A stretch of 64,000 nt of DNA, from contig CP119316.1 of assembly GCA_029202985.1 (NCBI GenBank), positions 2,294,001-2,358,000 of the forward strand, given 5' to 3'. Shown here one piece after another: positions 16,688-25,117 of the stretch. How positions within the stretch are numbered: the first letter of the stretch is position 1; each line of letters begins with the position of its first letter. Source of the DNA: Candidatus Andeanibacterium colombiense. GTDB lineage: Bacteria; Pseudomonadota; Alphaproteobacteria; Sphingomonadales; Sphingomonadaceae. The notes under the pieces are model-generated. The model was given only the letters and a program-made list of their open reading frames with translations. It made no database searches and had not been told where the DNA came from. The position numbers and the translations under genes are program-made.

Positions 16688-17064
16688 GCGGCCAGTTGCT
16701 GGTCTTCGGCGGCTCGCTCGCCGGCGTCGCCTTGCTGGTATTGGCTGCTTGGGTCCTGCGCCTTGGCGGCGGCGCGCGGATCGCGGACGAGGCCGAAGCG
16801 CGCGAACTTGCCAATCATGCGATGCTCGGCTTCGATGCGCGCGAAGTGGCACTCGATGCGAAGGGCCGCGGCGCCCTGCTGCGCGATGGCGGCGGCCAGA
16901 TCCTGCTGCTGGCGCCGCACGGGGCGCATTTCGTGGCCCGGCAGGTCGATCCGGCGCTGCAGGCGGTGCGGCGAGGCAACCGGATCACGCTGCTCGGCAT
17001 TCCGCTCGATCTGGGCGCGCAAGCCGAGGCCTGGGCCGGGCGGCTCGGCGCGGCGGACGGCTAG
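16684..17064 (+). CDS. Single-pass membrane protein of unknown function
   Basis: 126 residues. One N-terminal membrane helix (LLVFGGSLAGVALLVLAAWVL), then a soluble domain, probably facing the cytoplasm. The soluble part (AREVALDAKGRGALLRDGGGQILLLAPHGAHF) is beta-rich and resembles other short sphingomonad proteins, but I cannot name a family. It overlaps the DUF442 gene by ATGA and is 2 bases from the desaturase gene, so it is likely expressed with both. Confidence 0.72.
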   Translation: MSGQLLVFGGSLAGVALLVLAAWVLRLGGGARIADEAEARELANHAMLGFDAREVALDAKGRGALLRDGGGQILLLAPHGAHFVARQVDPALQAVRRGNRITLLGIPLDLGAQAEAWAGRLGAADG

Positions 17065-17066
17065 GG

Positions 17067-17996
17067 ATGCCCGAGTTCGCGCCGCTCGATTTTGCCGTGC
17101 CCGCTTTCGTGGCGCTGGTGCTGGCGGAGATGATCTGGTCGCGGCTTCGCGCTCCGCAAGCTTACGAGCCCCGTGATACCGCGGTCTCGCTGCTGTTCGG
17201 CCTGGGGAGCACCGTCGCCGGCGCGCTGACCGCCACGCTGGTCCTCGGACTGCTGGGCGCGATCCATCACTACCGGCTGTTCCCGATCGGCTGGCAATGG
17301 TGGGCGTGGATCGCGTGCTTCGCGATCGACGATCTCGCCTATTACTGGTCGCACCGCCTCGGCCACCGCATCCGCTGGTTCTGGGCCAGCCATGTGAACC
17401 ATCATTCGAGCCAGCACTACAATCTCTCGACCGCGCTGCGGCAGAGCTGGACCGGCTTCATCGCGGTGACTTTCATCTTCCGCTGGCCGCTGGCGCTGAT
17501 CGGCTTCCACCCCGCGATGATCGTCGCGGTCGGCGGGGTGAACCTGATCTATCAGTTCTGGATCCATACCGAGGCGATCGGGAAATTGCCGCGGTGGTTC
17601 GAAGCGGTGATGAACACGCCGTCCCACCACCGGGTCCACCATGCGATCAACCCGCTCTATCTCGACCGCAACTATGCCGGCACCTTCATCGTGTGGGACC
17701 GGATGTTCGGCACCTTCCAGCCGGAACTTGCCGGCACGCGCGTCCGCTACGGCATCGTCAGCCAGCTCGGCAGCTTCAACCTGCTGTGGTCCCTGTTTCA
17801 CGAATGGATCGGGATCGGCCGGGACATCTACCGCGCGCCGTGGCGGCACAAATTGTCTTACCTGCTGCGCGAACCCGGCTGGAGCCATGACGGCAGCCGC
17901 GATACCTCGGATATGCTCCGTGCCCGCTGGCTGGCGCGCGGCGCAGCGGGGGGCGACCCCGACAGCGCCCCTGATCGGCGCGATCAGCCCTTCTGA
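17067..17996 (+). CDS. Sterol desaturase/fatty acid hydroxylase superfamily protein
   Basis: 309 residues. Membrane di-iron enzyme with the three histidine boxes HRLGH, HVNHH and HHRVHH (about residues 98, 110 and 190) and several helices. Members hydroxylate or desaturate lipids and carotenoids; the substrate is not predictable from sequence alone. It follows the small membrane protein after 2 bases. Its 3-prime end overlaps the convergent TPR-sulfotransferase gene by 13 bases. Confidence 0.88.
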   Translation: MPEFAPLDFAVPAFVALVLAEMIWSRLRAPQAYEPRDTAVSLLFGLGSTVAGALTATLVLGLLGAIHHYRLFPIGWQWWAWIACFAIDDLAYYWSHRLGHRIRWFWASHVNHHSSQHYNLSTALRQSWTGFIAVTFIFRWPLALIGFHPAMIVAVGGVNLIYQFWIHTEAIGKLPRWFEAVMNTPSHHRVHHAINPLYLDRNYAGTFIVWDRMFGTFQPELAGTRVRYGIVSQLGSFNLLWSLFHEWIGIGRDIYRAPWRHKLSYLLREPGWSHDGSRDTSDMLRARWLARGAAGGDPDSAPDRRDQPF

Positions 17997-20125
17997 ATCG
18001 CGTCGATCAGCGGCTGAAGCCCGGCGCCGTATTTCTTCCAGCGCTTGACCGCGGTCTTGTAAATCGGCTTGCGCACCTGGGCGACGCTGGCGGTCTTCAC
18101 CGGGCGGTTCGATTTGTGGAAATCGAGCATCTTCGGATCCCACTCGAGACCGAGGAATTCGATGATCTCGCGGGCTTCCTGCTCGGTGTTCTCGACCACG
18201 TTCTCGTATTCGACGACCTTCATCACGCCCGCGGGCAGGACGCCTTCCCAGTGCTTCATCAGCGCATCGTACTGCCGGTAATAGCGGCCGAGTTCGCTCA
18301 TGTCGTAGCTGTGCGGCATGTCGTCCTTGAACAGTTTGGTGAAGGCCGACAGGCTTGAGTCCACGGGATCGCGCCGGGTGTTGATGATCTTCGCATTGGG
18401 GAACATCATGTGGATCAGCCCGACGAAGAAATAATTGGTCAGCAGCTTGTCGGTCACGATGCGGGCATCCCCGGCGTTCCGGAACATCGGCTGGGTATAG
18501 TTATCGGCCAGCAGCTGATAATGATTGGGCTTCAGCTCCCTCATCATGTCCGGAAAGCGGGACAGGGAGGGGAAACGGTCGCGCAATTTGTGCAGAGACT
18601 GGCTGAAATATTTCACTTCGCCCGCGCCATGGACCGCGTCGTTGCTCGCGAGAATCTGCTCGACCAGGGTCGAGCCCGAGCGCGGCATGCCGACGATGAA
18701 CAGTAGCCGGTCGGTCGGATCGCCTTCGAACGGACGGCTGGCGAGGAATTCGGCGGTAAACGTGCGCTTGATGTCGTCGTAGAACTTGAAGGTCTCGGCC
18801 TCGTCGTAGTTTAGCATCGTGCGCTTGATCTTGCCGCCCGCGACGTAATGCTCGAGTGCCTTTTCCGGCTGGCCGCTGTCGTCGAGCGCCTTGGCATAGG
18901 CATAGTGAAGCGGAAGCATCACTTCAGGGCTGCGCTTGACCTTGGCCGTCATCACCCGCTCGAGCCGGTCGAACAGGTCGGTTTCCTTCGAATAATCCAC
19001 CAGATCGTTGAGATTGGCATAGGCGGCGATCATGTTGGGATTGATCTCGACCCCCTGCACGATCTTGTCGCGCGCATCGGTCAGCCGCCCGACCGACTTC
19101 AGCGCGACCCCGAAATAGCCGAGCGTTTCGGCGTTATGCGGCGCGAGCCCGTCGGCTTTCTCGAGCACCTCCACCGCCTCGTCATATCGGTCGAGTTCGT
19201 GCAGGATCATGCCGAGTACCGTCAGGGCCTCGGGGTTGTCGGGCTCTTCGTTCAGCGCCAGGCGACAAGCCTGCTCAGCCGAGGCGAAATTGAGCCGGCG
19301 GATCTGGCAGCGCGCGGTGAGGATCAGCGCGCGGACTTCCTTCGGCGCAAGCTTGAGCACTTCGCCGAGCTCACGCAGCGCGTCGATGTCCTTCTTCTGG
19401 TGGTGATAGAGCGTCGCAAGATTGGTCCGCGCATCCACATATTTCGGATTCAGCAGGATCGCCTTGCGCAACGCATGTTCGGCCTGCTCTTCCTTGCCCA
19501 GTTCGCGCAGCATCGTGCCGAGATTGCTATAGGCTTCGGGATAGCGTTCGCGCACCGCGAGCGCGTTCTGATAGGCATCCACCGCCTCTTCGATCCGGCC
19601 GAGACGGCGCAACGCATTGCCCAGATTGTTCTGCGCTTCGGCGAACTCCGGGTCGAGCTCGATCGCCTTGCGATAGGCGGCCGCCGCCTCTTCGTATTTG
19701 CGCCCGTCGAACCGCGCGATACCAAGATTGTTGTAGGCCCGCGCATTGCCCGGATCGAGCTCGATCGCTTCCTGCAGCGAGACGACCGCATCGGCGAGAT
19801 TGCCCGACTGGCGCTGCACTTCGCCGAGGTTGGAGCGATAGGTCGCTGCCTTGGGCGCGGCCTTGATCGCACGCTTGAGGCTGGCGATCGCTTCCTTGGG
19901 CTTGCCTTGTGCGTTGAGCGCCACGCCGAGGATCGAATGCGCGTCGGCCGCGCCGGGCTTGCCCGCGATGATCTGGCGGCAGACCTCGATCGCCTGGACC
20001 AGCCGGCCGCTGGAATAGAGCTGCGCCGCCATCGAGATCGCGTCCTCCTCGGACATCTTGAGCTGTCCGGTCTGGACCTGCCTGATCATCTCTTCGAGAC
20101 GGCGGGGGGTAACGGCCTGCTGCAT
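17984..20125 (-). CDS. TPR repeat protein with C-terminal sulfotransferase domain
   Basis: 713 residues. Residues 20-400 contain about 10 TPR units of the alpha-alpha type (AYNNLGIARFDGRKYEEAA, AYSNLGTMLRELGKEEQAE). From about 480 a sulfotransferase domain begins with the PAPS 5-prime phosphosulfate loop VGMPRSGSTLVEQIL and continues with the 3-prime binding NTRRDPVDSSLS. Probable target is a carbohydrate, protein tyrosine or lipid; unknown. Start: ATG at 20125 has GAGAAG just upstream; the in-frame ATG at 20140 lacks it. Its end overlaps the desaturase gene. Confidence 0.85.
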   Translation of the reverse strand: MQQAVTPRRLEEMIRQVQTGQLKMSEEDAISMAAQLYSSGRLVQAIEVCRQIIAGKPGAADAHSILGVALNAQGKPKEAIASLKRAIKAAPKAATYRSNLGEVQRQSGNLADAVVSLQEAIELDPGNARAYNNLGIARFDGRKYEEAAAAYRKAIELDPEFAEAQNNLGNALRRLGRIEEAVDAYQNALAVRERYPEAYSNLGTMLRELGKEEQAEHALRKAILLNPKYVDARTNLATLYHHQKKDIDALRELGEVLKLAPKEVRALILTARCQIRRLNFASAEQACRLALNEEPDNPEALTVLGMILHELDRYDEAVEVLEKADGLAPHNAETLGYFGVALKSVGRLTDARDKIVQGVEINPNMIAAYANLNDLVDYSKETDLFDRLERVMTAKVKRSPEVMLPLHYAYAKALDDSGQPEKALEHYVAGGKIKRTMLNYDEAETFKFYDDIKRTFTAEFLASRPFEGDPTDRLLFIVGMPRSGSTLVEQILASNDAVHGAGEVKYFSQSLHKLRDRFPSLSRFPDMMRELKPNHYQLLADNYTQPMFRNAGDARIVTDKLLTNYFFVGLIHMMFPNAKIINTRRDPVDSSLSAFTKLFKDDMPHSYDMSELGRYYRQYDALMKHWEGVLPAGVMKVVEYENVVENTEQEAREIIEFLGLEWDPKMLDFHKSNRPVKTASVAQVRKPIYKTAVKRWKKYGAGLQPLIDAIQKG

Positions 20126-20229
20126 ATCGTCTTCTCTCATCGTCGGTAGCCCCCGCGTGGGGATCGGGCGCCGAAGGTAGGAAAAAGCCGCAATCGCCCG
20201 CCATCGGGGCAGGAGTGCGGAGGGAGCTG

Positions 20230-20568
20230 TTAAAGGGCGGTTTCGCCGGTCTCGCCGGTACGGATTCGCAAGGCCGATTCGAGATCGAGCACGAAAATCT
20301 TCCCGTCGCCGATGCTGCCGGTGTTCGCCGCCTCGCGGATCGCCTCGACCGCGCCGTCGGCCAGCGAGTCCGCCAGCGCGACCTCGACCTTGACCTTGGG
20401 GACCATGTTGGTCGCGTATTCGGCCCCGCGATAGATTTCGGTCTGGCCTTTCTGCCGTCCGAAACCTTTCACCTCGCTCGCCATCATGCCCAGCACGCCG
20501 ATCGCGCCGAGCGCTTCGCGAACGTCGTCAAGCTTGTGCGGCTTGATGATCGCGATCACATATTTCAT
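20230..20568 (-). CDS. Nitrogen regulatory protein PII (second copy)
   Basis: 112 residues, normal PII length. Trimeric sensor of 2-oxoglutarate and ATP/ADP. The T-loop contains the uridylylation tyrosine in RGAEYATNMVPKVK (Tyr51), and the B-loop is GSIGDGKIFVLDL. Starts at MKYVIAIIKPHKLDDVREAL. Located 265 bases downstream of amtB, behind a terminator, so it probably has its own promoter. Close to the PII at 22194 but with different residues in helix 2; GlnB or GlnK naming not decidable. Confidence 0.92.
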   Translation of the reverse strand: MKYVIAIIKPHKLDDVREALGAIGVLGMMASEVKGFGRQKGQTEIYRGAEYATNMVPKVKVEVALADSLADGAVEAIREAANTGSIGDGKIFVLDLESALRIRTGETGETAL

Positions 20569-20718
20569 CCCCGGTCTCCCCGCCGGAACCTCCGGCAACA
20601 CCGCGTAACAAAGCAGGTGACGGGCGCGGCGTCCAGTCTTCGCCAGCCAAAACCGGCTCGGGCGAGTTGCCGGGGCCGGTAAAACAGACGCCGGGGAAAC
20701 AGACAGTGTCCGCACGAC

Positions 20719-20750
20719 AAAAAAGGGGCCGGAGCGGCTGGCTCCGGCCC
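20719..20750 (-). terminator. Rho-independent terminator of amtB
   Basis: 10-base perfect stem GGGCCGGAGC (20726-20735) with GCTCCGGCCC (20741-20750) and a 5-base loop. Read on the minus strand it is followed by CTTTTTT (20719-20725). Ends amtB, whose stop is at 20833. Confidence 0.88.
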
Positions 20751-20832
20751 TTCATAGTTTACGTTCGCAGGAGGAACGTGGTGAGGCGGGATCGGAAGAG
20801 GAGAGGAGGAGTTCCGATCCCGCCAAGCTTGA

Positions 20833-22173
20833 TCAATGGTTGTAGGCGCGCTCCCCGTGTTCGCCGAGGTCGAGACCTTCGACTTCCACTTCGGGGGAAA
20901 CCCGCAGACCGGTGAGAACCTTCGCGACGGTGATCGCGATCGCCGTACCGACCGCTGCGATCACGATCGTCGAACCGACCGTTTCGAGCTGGACGAGGAT
21001 CTGATCGCCCATGCCCATCCAGCTGTCGCCGCTCGGGCCGCCGAGCGCCGCCGAGTAGACCACGCCGGTGCCGATGGCGCCGATCATGCCGCCGATGCCG
21101 TGGATGCCGAAGGTATCCAGCGCATCGTCGTAGCCGAGTGCGGGCTTGAGCTTCGAAACCGCGAAGTAGCAGACGATCGAAGCAATCGCGCCGAGCACGA
21201 TCGCACCGAACGGACCGGCGTTGCCGGCGGCCGGAGTAACCGCGACCAGGCCGGCGACGATACCCGAGCAGAAGCCCAGTGCCGAAGCCTTGTGACCCAT
21301 GACCCGTTCGATCAGCATCCAGAAGATACCGGCCGAGGCGGTGGCGACGAAGGTGTTCATCATCGCGAGAGCGGCCGAACCGTTGGCTTCGAGAGCCGAA
21401 CCGGCGTTGAAGCCGAACCAGCCCACCCACAGCAGACCGGTGCCGATGCTGGTCATCGTCAGCGAGTGCGGCGGCATCGGTTCTTTGGGATAGCCCTGGC
21501 GTTTGCCGAGCATGATGCAGGCGACGAGCGCCGAGACGCCCGAGTTGATGTGGACGACGGTACCGCCGGCGAAATCAAGTGCGCCCTTGGTGAAGAAGTA
21601 GCCGTTGCCTGCCCAAACCATGTGAGCGAGCGGGAAATAGACGATCGTCAGCCAGACAATGGCGAAAATCATCACGGCCGAGAACTTCATGCGCTCGACG
21701 ACCGAACCGAGGACCAGCGCGACGGTGATCGCGGCGAAGGTCATCTGGAAGCAGACCCAGACATATTCGGAGATCACGACGCCGGGGGTGAAGGTGGCGG
21801 CGGTGGTGGCCGGCGTGACGCCCTTCAGGAACGCCTTGCCGAACCCGGCAATGACTGCGTTGCCGCCGTCGCCGAAGGCTTCGGTGTAGCCCCACATCAC
21901 CCAGATCAGCATCGTCAGCGCCGCGACGGCGCCGACCTGCGTCATGACCGAGAGCATGTTCTTGGAGCGGACGAGACCGCCGTAGAACAGCGCGAGGCCG
22001 GGGAGGATCATCATGAGGACGAGCAGCGTGGAGGTCATCATCCACGCATTGTTGCCCATGTCGGGTGTCGGAGCGGCGGGAGCTGCTGCTGCGGCCTCCT
22101 GCGCCCAGGCGGCGGAAGCGGCGAACATCGACGCACCAAGCGCGCCGGCGCCGCAAACGAATTTGCGAATCAT
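20833..22173 (-). CDS. amtB: Ammonium transporter AmtB
   Basis: 446 residues including a signal-like N-terminus (FVCGAGALGASMFAASAAWAQ) and about 11 membrane helices. Family marks: LFYGGLVRSKNMLSVM, FAGGTVVHINSGVSALV and GWFGFNAGSALEANG, the last two including residues around the twin-histidine pore. Start: ATG 22173 is preceded by GAGGGG; a GTG at 22197 overlapping the PII stop is rejected. In operon with the upstream PII gene, gap 20 bases. PII proteins block AmtB when nitrogen is rich. Confidence 0.95.
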   Translation of the reverse strand: MIRKFVCGAGALGASMFAASAAWAQEAAAAAPAAPTPDMGNNAWMMTSTLLVLMMILPGLALFYGGLVRSKNMLSVMTQVGAVAALTMLIWVMWGYTEAFGDGGNAVIAGFGKAFLKGVTPATTAATFTPGVVISEYVWVCFQMTFAAITVALVLGSVVERMKFSAVMIFAIVWLTIVYFPLAHMVWAGNGYFFTKGALDFAGGTVVHINSGVSALVACIMLGKRQGYPKEPMPPHSLTMTSIGTGLLWVGWFGFNAGSALEANGSAALAMMNTFVATASAGIFWMLIERVMGHKASALGFCSGIVAGLVAVTPAAGNAGPFGAIVLGAIASIVCYFAVSKLKPALGYDDALDTFGIHGIGGMIGAIGTGVVYSAALGGPSGDSWMGMGDQILVQLETVGSTIVIAAVGTAIAITVAKVLTGLRVSPEVEVEGLDLGEHGERAYNH

Positions 22174-22193
22174 AGTGTTACCCCTCAACTGGC

Positions 22194-22532
22194 TCACAGT
22201 GCGGTATCCCCGGATTCCCCGGTGCGAATGCGAGTGGCCGAGGCGAGATCGAGAACGAAGATCTTGCCGTCGCCAATGCTTTCGGTGCTGGCGGTCTGCT
22301 GGATGGTTTCGACGACCTGCGCGGCGATCGCGTCGGTCGCGGCGATCTCGATCTTCACCTTGGGCAGCATATTCGTCGAATATTCCGCGCCGCGGTAAAT
22401 CTCGGTCTGACCCTTCTGCCGCCCGAAGCCCTTGACCTCGGATACCGTCATGCCTGCGACGCCGATGGCGCCGAGAGCTTCACGCACCTCGTCGAGCTTG
22501 AACGGTTTGATGATGGCGATGATGAATTTCAT
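22194..22532 (-). CDS. glnK: Nitrogen regulatory protein PII (GlnK-like, amtB-linked)
   Basis: 112 residues. T-loop RGAEYSTNMLPKVK with Tyr51 for uridylylation; B-loop ESIGDGKIFVLDL. Start at MKFIIAIIKPFKLDEVREAL. Transcribed with amtB (20-base gap), the classic glnK-amtB pair, and preceded by a sigma-54 promoter at 22582-22596. Should gate AmtB and signal nitrogen status. Confidence 0.95.
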   Translation of the reverse strand: MKFIIAIIKPFKLDEVREALGAIGVAGMTVSEVKGFGRQKGQTEIYRGAEYSTNMLPKVKIEIAATDAIAAQVVETIQQTASTESIGDGKIFVLDLASATRIRTGESGDTAL

Positions 22533-22581
22533 CTCAAACCCCTGTCTGCTTACCGGCGAAGCACCGGCGCTGACCGGATTT

Positions 22582-22596
22582 GCAACAAGCGTGCCA
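22582..22596 (-). promoter_or_regulatory. Sigma-54 promoter of glnK-amtB
   Basis: Minus-strand reading TGGCACGCTTGTTGC is an exact match to the consensus TGGCAC-N5-TTGC, 49 bases before the glnK ATG. It predicts RpoN- and NtrC-dependent transcription under nitrogen limitation; rpoN is in this window at 58739-60241. Confidence 0.85.
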
Positions 22597-22672
22597 AATC
22601 CCGGATTCAATGGATTAAGAGGCGATTCACGATTCTTTGCAGGAGGTTAACCGAGCCGCCGCAGCCCGAATC

Positions 22673-22688
22673 TTGTGCAGGTGCACAA
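22673..22688. promoter_or_regulatory. Perfect 16-base palindrome, candidate enhancer upstream of glnK
   Basis: TTGTGCA-GG-TGCACAA, a perfect dyad, lies 77 bases beyond the -24 element of the sigma-54 promoter, at a typical NtrC enhancer distance. It contains TGCA half-sites but spacing is shorter than the usual TGCAC-N7-GTGCA. It could instead be a 3-prime structure of the EEP nuclease gene, which ends at 22700, but there is no T-run. Confidence 0.4.
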
Positions 22689-22699
22689 AAATTGGGCAG

Positions 22700-23398
22700 T
22701 CACACGCTTGCGACGGCCCAGATCGGCAAATGATCCGATGCGCTCGCCGCCAGCGCGCTGTGATGCACCCCCATGCCCTTTGGCTCCCATTCGCGCGACA
22801 GCACGATCCGGTCGAGCGGCGCGAGCGGCTGGCGGCTGGGGAAGCTCTTGCCCGGGGCGAGCGCCTGCCAGCCGTCTCGGAATTCGCGCATGCTCCCGCG
22901 CGCGGACCACTGGTTGAAATCGCCCAGCAGGACCGTGGGGCACGGCGGCTCGCAGCCGGCGAGCTCGCGGGTGACGGTGCGCAGCTGGTCGCGCCGCCTG
23001 AGGCCGGAGAGGTCGAGGTGCATGCCGACCACCCGCAGCGGTGCGTCGTCGTGGCGCAGTTCGGCCCGCACCGCGCCGCGCGGTTCGAGCACCGGCAGAT
23101 GGAGCGGGGCGGATCCGGCCACCGCGATCCCGCGCCGGACGAGGATCGCATTGCCGTGCCAGCCCATGCTGTCGGGCCGCACCGCGCAGCCGACGATCTG
23201 ATAACCCTGTTCCTCGACATGAAGGCGCGAGAGCACCGATTCGCGCCGCCCGAGGCGGCGGTCCACTTCCTGCAGCGCGACGATGTCCGCATCGAGTTCG
23301 CGCAACACCGCGAGGATGCGGTCGGGATCGCGGCGCCCGTCGGTGCCGACCGCCTTGTGGATGTTATAGCTGGCGAATTTCAGCTCCAAGCGACTCAT
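22700..23398 (-). CDS. Endonuclease/exonuclease/phosphatase (EEP) family protein
   Basis: 232 residues from ATG 23398 (MSRLELKFASYNIHKAVG), chosen over 23416 because GGAG precedes it. Metal and catalytic motifs of the DNase I-like fold: SYNIH, IVALQEVDRR, HLDLSG, LLGDFNQW, and ASDHLPIWA at the end. The substrate could be DNA, phospholipid or nucleotide; not decidable. No signal peptide. Minus strand, upstream of the glnK promoter. Confidence 0.85.
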   Translation of the reverse strand: MSRLELKFASYNIHKAVGTDGRRDPDRILAVLRELDADIVALQEVDRRLGRRESVLSRLHVEEQGYQIVGCAVRPDSMGWHGNAILVRRGIAVAGSAPLHLPVLEPRGAVRAELRHDDAPLRVVGMHLDLSGLRRRDQLRTVTRELAGCEPPCPTVLLGDFNQWSARGSMREFRDGWQALAPGKSFPSRQPLAPLDRIVLSREWEPKGMGVHHSALAASASDHLPIWAVASV

Positions 23399-23481
23399 GC
23401 TCTCCAAACGCACCATCGCGAGCTTCGGTTTCTCTAACCGGAAAGCGTCACGATGTCAACTGCAATGTGCCATATCGGTTA

Positions 23482-24999
23482 TCAGCGTTCCTTGGTCGCG
23501 CTGAACACCACATCGGGGTTCTTTTCCTGCTGGTAGTTCACGTCCCACGCCGAGCGGGCGAGGAATACGAAATCGCCGTCCCGGTCCCGCGCGAGGTTGG
23601 CGCGGTTGAACTGTTCGAAGCTTTTCAGCGCCTCGTCCGGCCCCTTGACCCAGCGCGCGGTATCGAACGGCGCCGCCTCCAGCCGCGCCTCGACCTTGTA
23701 TTCGGCTTCCAGCCGCGAAATCAGCACTTCGAGCTGGAGCTGGCCGACCACGCCGACGATCCACTGCCCGCCGAGTTCCGGATAGAAAACCTGGATAACC
23801 CCCTCTTCGGACAGATCGTCGAGCGCCTTGCGGAGCTGCTTGGTCTTGGTCGGATCGCCCAGCGCGATCCGGCGGAGGATTTCGGGCGCGAAGTTCGGCA
23901 GGCCGGTGAAGCGCACGTCGTTGCGCTCGGACAGCGTATCGCCCACCCGCAGCGTCCCGTGGTTCGGAATGCCGATGATGTCGCCGGCCTCGGCCGTATC
24001 GGCGATCTCGCGGTCCTGCGCGAAGAACAGGATGGGCGAATGGACCGCGATCGGCTTGCCCAGGCCCGACGGCGTGAGTTTCATTCCCCGCTTGAAGGTG
24101 CCGCTGACCATCCGCATGAACGCGATCCGGTCGCGGTGCTGCGGGTCCATATTCGCCTGGACCTTGAAGATGAAGCCGGTGACCTCGTCCTGGTCGGGCG
24201 AAATCACCCCCTGGCTGGACGGCTGCGGGCGCGGCGGCGGGGCGAAACGCGCGATCGCCTCGATCAGTTCGGTGACGCCGAAATTCTTGAGCGCCGAGCC
24301 GAAGAACACCGGGGTGAGATCGCCGTCGCGGAACGCCTCGACGTCGAATTCGGGATAGATCCCGCGCGCCAGCTCGACCTCTTCGGCGAAGGCGTCGGGA
24401 ATTGCCGCGCTGTCGCGCTTGCCGAGGAATTCCTTGCTGTCGCCCTCGGGCCGCGCGATCGAACCGCTTGCGAAGTCGAGCACGCCCTGGAACAGCCCGC
24501 CCATTCCGATCGGCCACCCCTGCGGGCTGACATCGAGCGCGAGCATGTCCGCCACTTCGTCGAGCAGTTCGAAGCCGGCACGGCCTTCGCGGTCGACCTT
24601 GTTGATGAAGGTGATGATCGGCACCGAGCGGAGCCGGCAGACCTCGAACAATTTGCGGGTCTGCGGCTCGATGCCCTTGGCCGCGTCGATCACCATCACC
24701 GCGGAATCGACCGCGGTCAGCGTGCGGTAGGTATCTTCCGAGAAATCCTCGTGGCCCGGCGTGTCGAGCAGGTTGAAGGTGATCCCGTCCTTCGCGAAGG
24801 TCATCACCGAACTGGTCACCGAAATCCCGCGCTGCTGTTCGATCTTCATCCAGTCCGAGCGCGCGCGCCGCGCCTGTCCGCGCGCCTTGACCTCGCCCGC
24901 GAGATGGATCGCCCCGCCCTGCAGCAGGAGCTTTTCCGTCAGCGTGGTCTTGCCCGCGTCGGGATGCGAAATGATCGCGAAGGTGCGGCGGTTGGACAT
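23482..24999 (-). CDS. prfC: Peptide chain release factor 3
   Basis: 505 residues. GTPase that recycles RF1/RF2 after termination. G1 SHPDAGKTT near the start, G3 DTPGHEDF, G4 NKVD (INKVDREGR), followed by the RF3-specific C-terminal domain (GGQWIVGVVGQLQLEVL). Start is ATG 24999 (MSNRRTFAIISHPDAG); the longer in-frame start at 25026 lies inside the repeat. Confidence 0.95.
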   Translation of the reverse strand: MSNRRTFAIISHPDAGKTTLTEKLLLQGGAIHLAGEVKARGQARRARSDWMKIEQQRGISVTSSVMTFAKDGITFNLLDTPGHEDFSEDTYRTLTAVDSAVMVIDAAKGIEPQTRKLFEVCRLRSVPIITFINKVDREGRAGFELLDEVADMLALDVSPQGWPIGMGGLFQGVLDFASGSIARPEGDSKEFLGKRDSAAIPDAFAEEVELARGIYPEFDVEAFRDGDLTPVFFGSALKNFGVTELIEAIARFAPPPRPQPSSQGVISPDQDEVTGFIFKVQANMDPQHRDRIAFMRMVSGTFKRGMKLTPSGLGKPIAVHSPILFFAQDREIADTAEAGDIIGIPNHGTLRVGDTLSERNDVRFTGLPNFAPEILRRIALGDPTKTKQLRKALDDLSEEGVIQVFYPELGGQWIVGVVGQLQLEVLISRLEAEYKVEARLEAAPFDTARWVKGPDEALKSFEQFNRANLARDRDGDFVFLARSAWDVNYQQEKNPDVVFSATKER

Positions 25000-25021
25000 C
25001 GGAACTTTCGTTTTAAACTTC

Positions 25022-25113
25022 GTCACCCTGAACTTGTTTCAGGGCCCATTTCTCGTCCTCCTCAGGTCTGGCCTTGGAGGCGCAATGGATCCTGAAACAA
25101 GTTCAGGATGACG
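25022..25113. repeat. Dispersed inverted repeat, family 2 copy (GTCA-CCTGAACTTG type)
   Basis: An arm GTCACCCTGAACTTGTTTCAGG (25022-25043) is mirrored by CCTGAAACAAGTTCAGGATGAC (25091-25112) around a unique middle of about 47 bases. It separates prfC from pheT. A related element sits at 50178-50315. Such repeats are common between alphaproteobacterial genes; mobility is inferred. Confidence 0.75.
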
Positions 25114-25117
25114 GGGG

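Noticed and set aside
22194..22197. GTG start for amtB overlapping the glnK stop
   Set aside because: ATG 22173 has a better ribosome site (GAGGGG) and gives a proper signal-like N-terminus.
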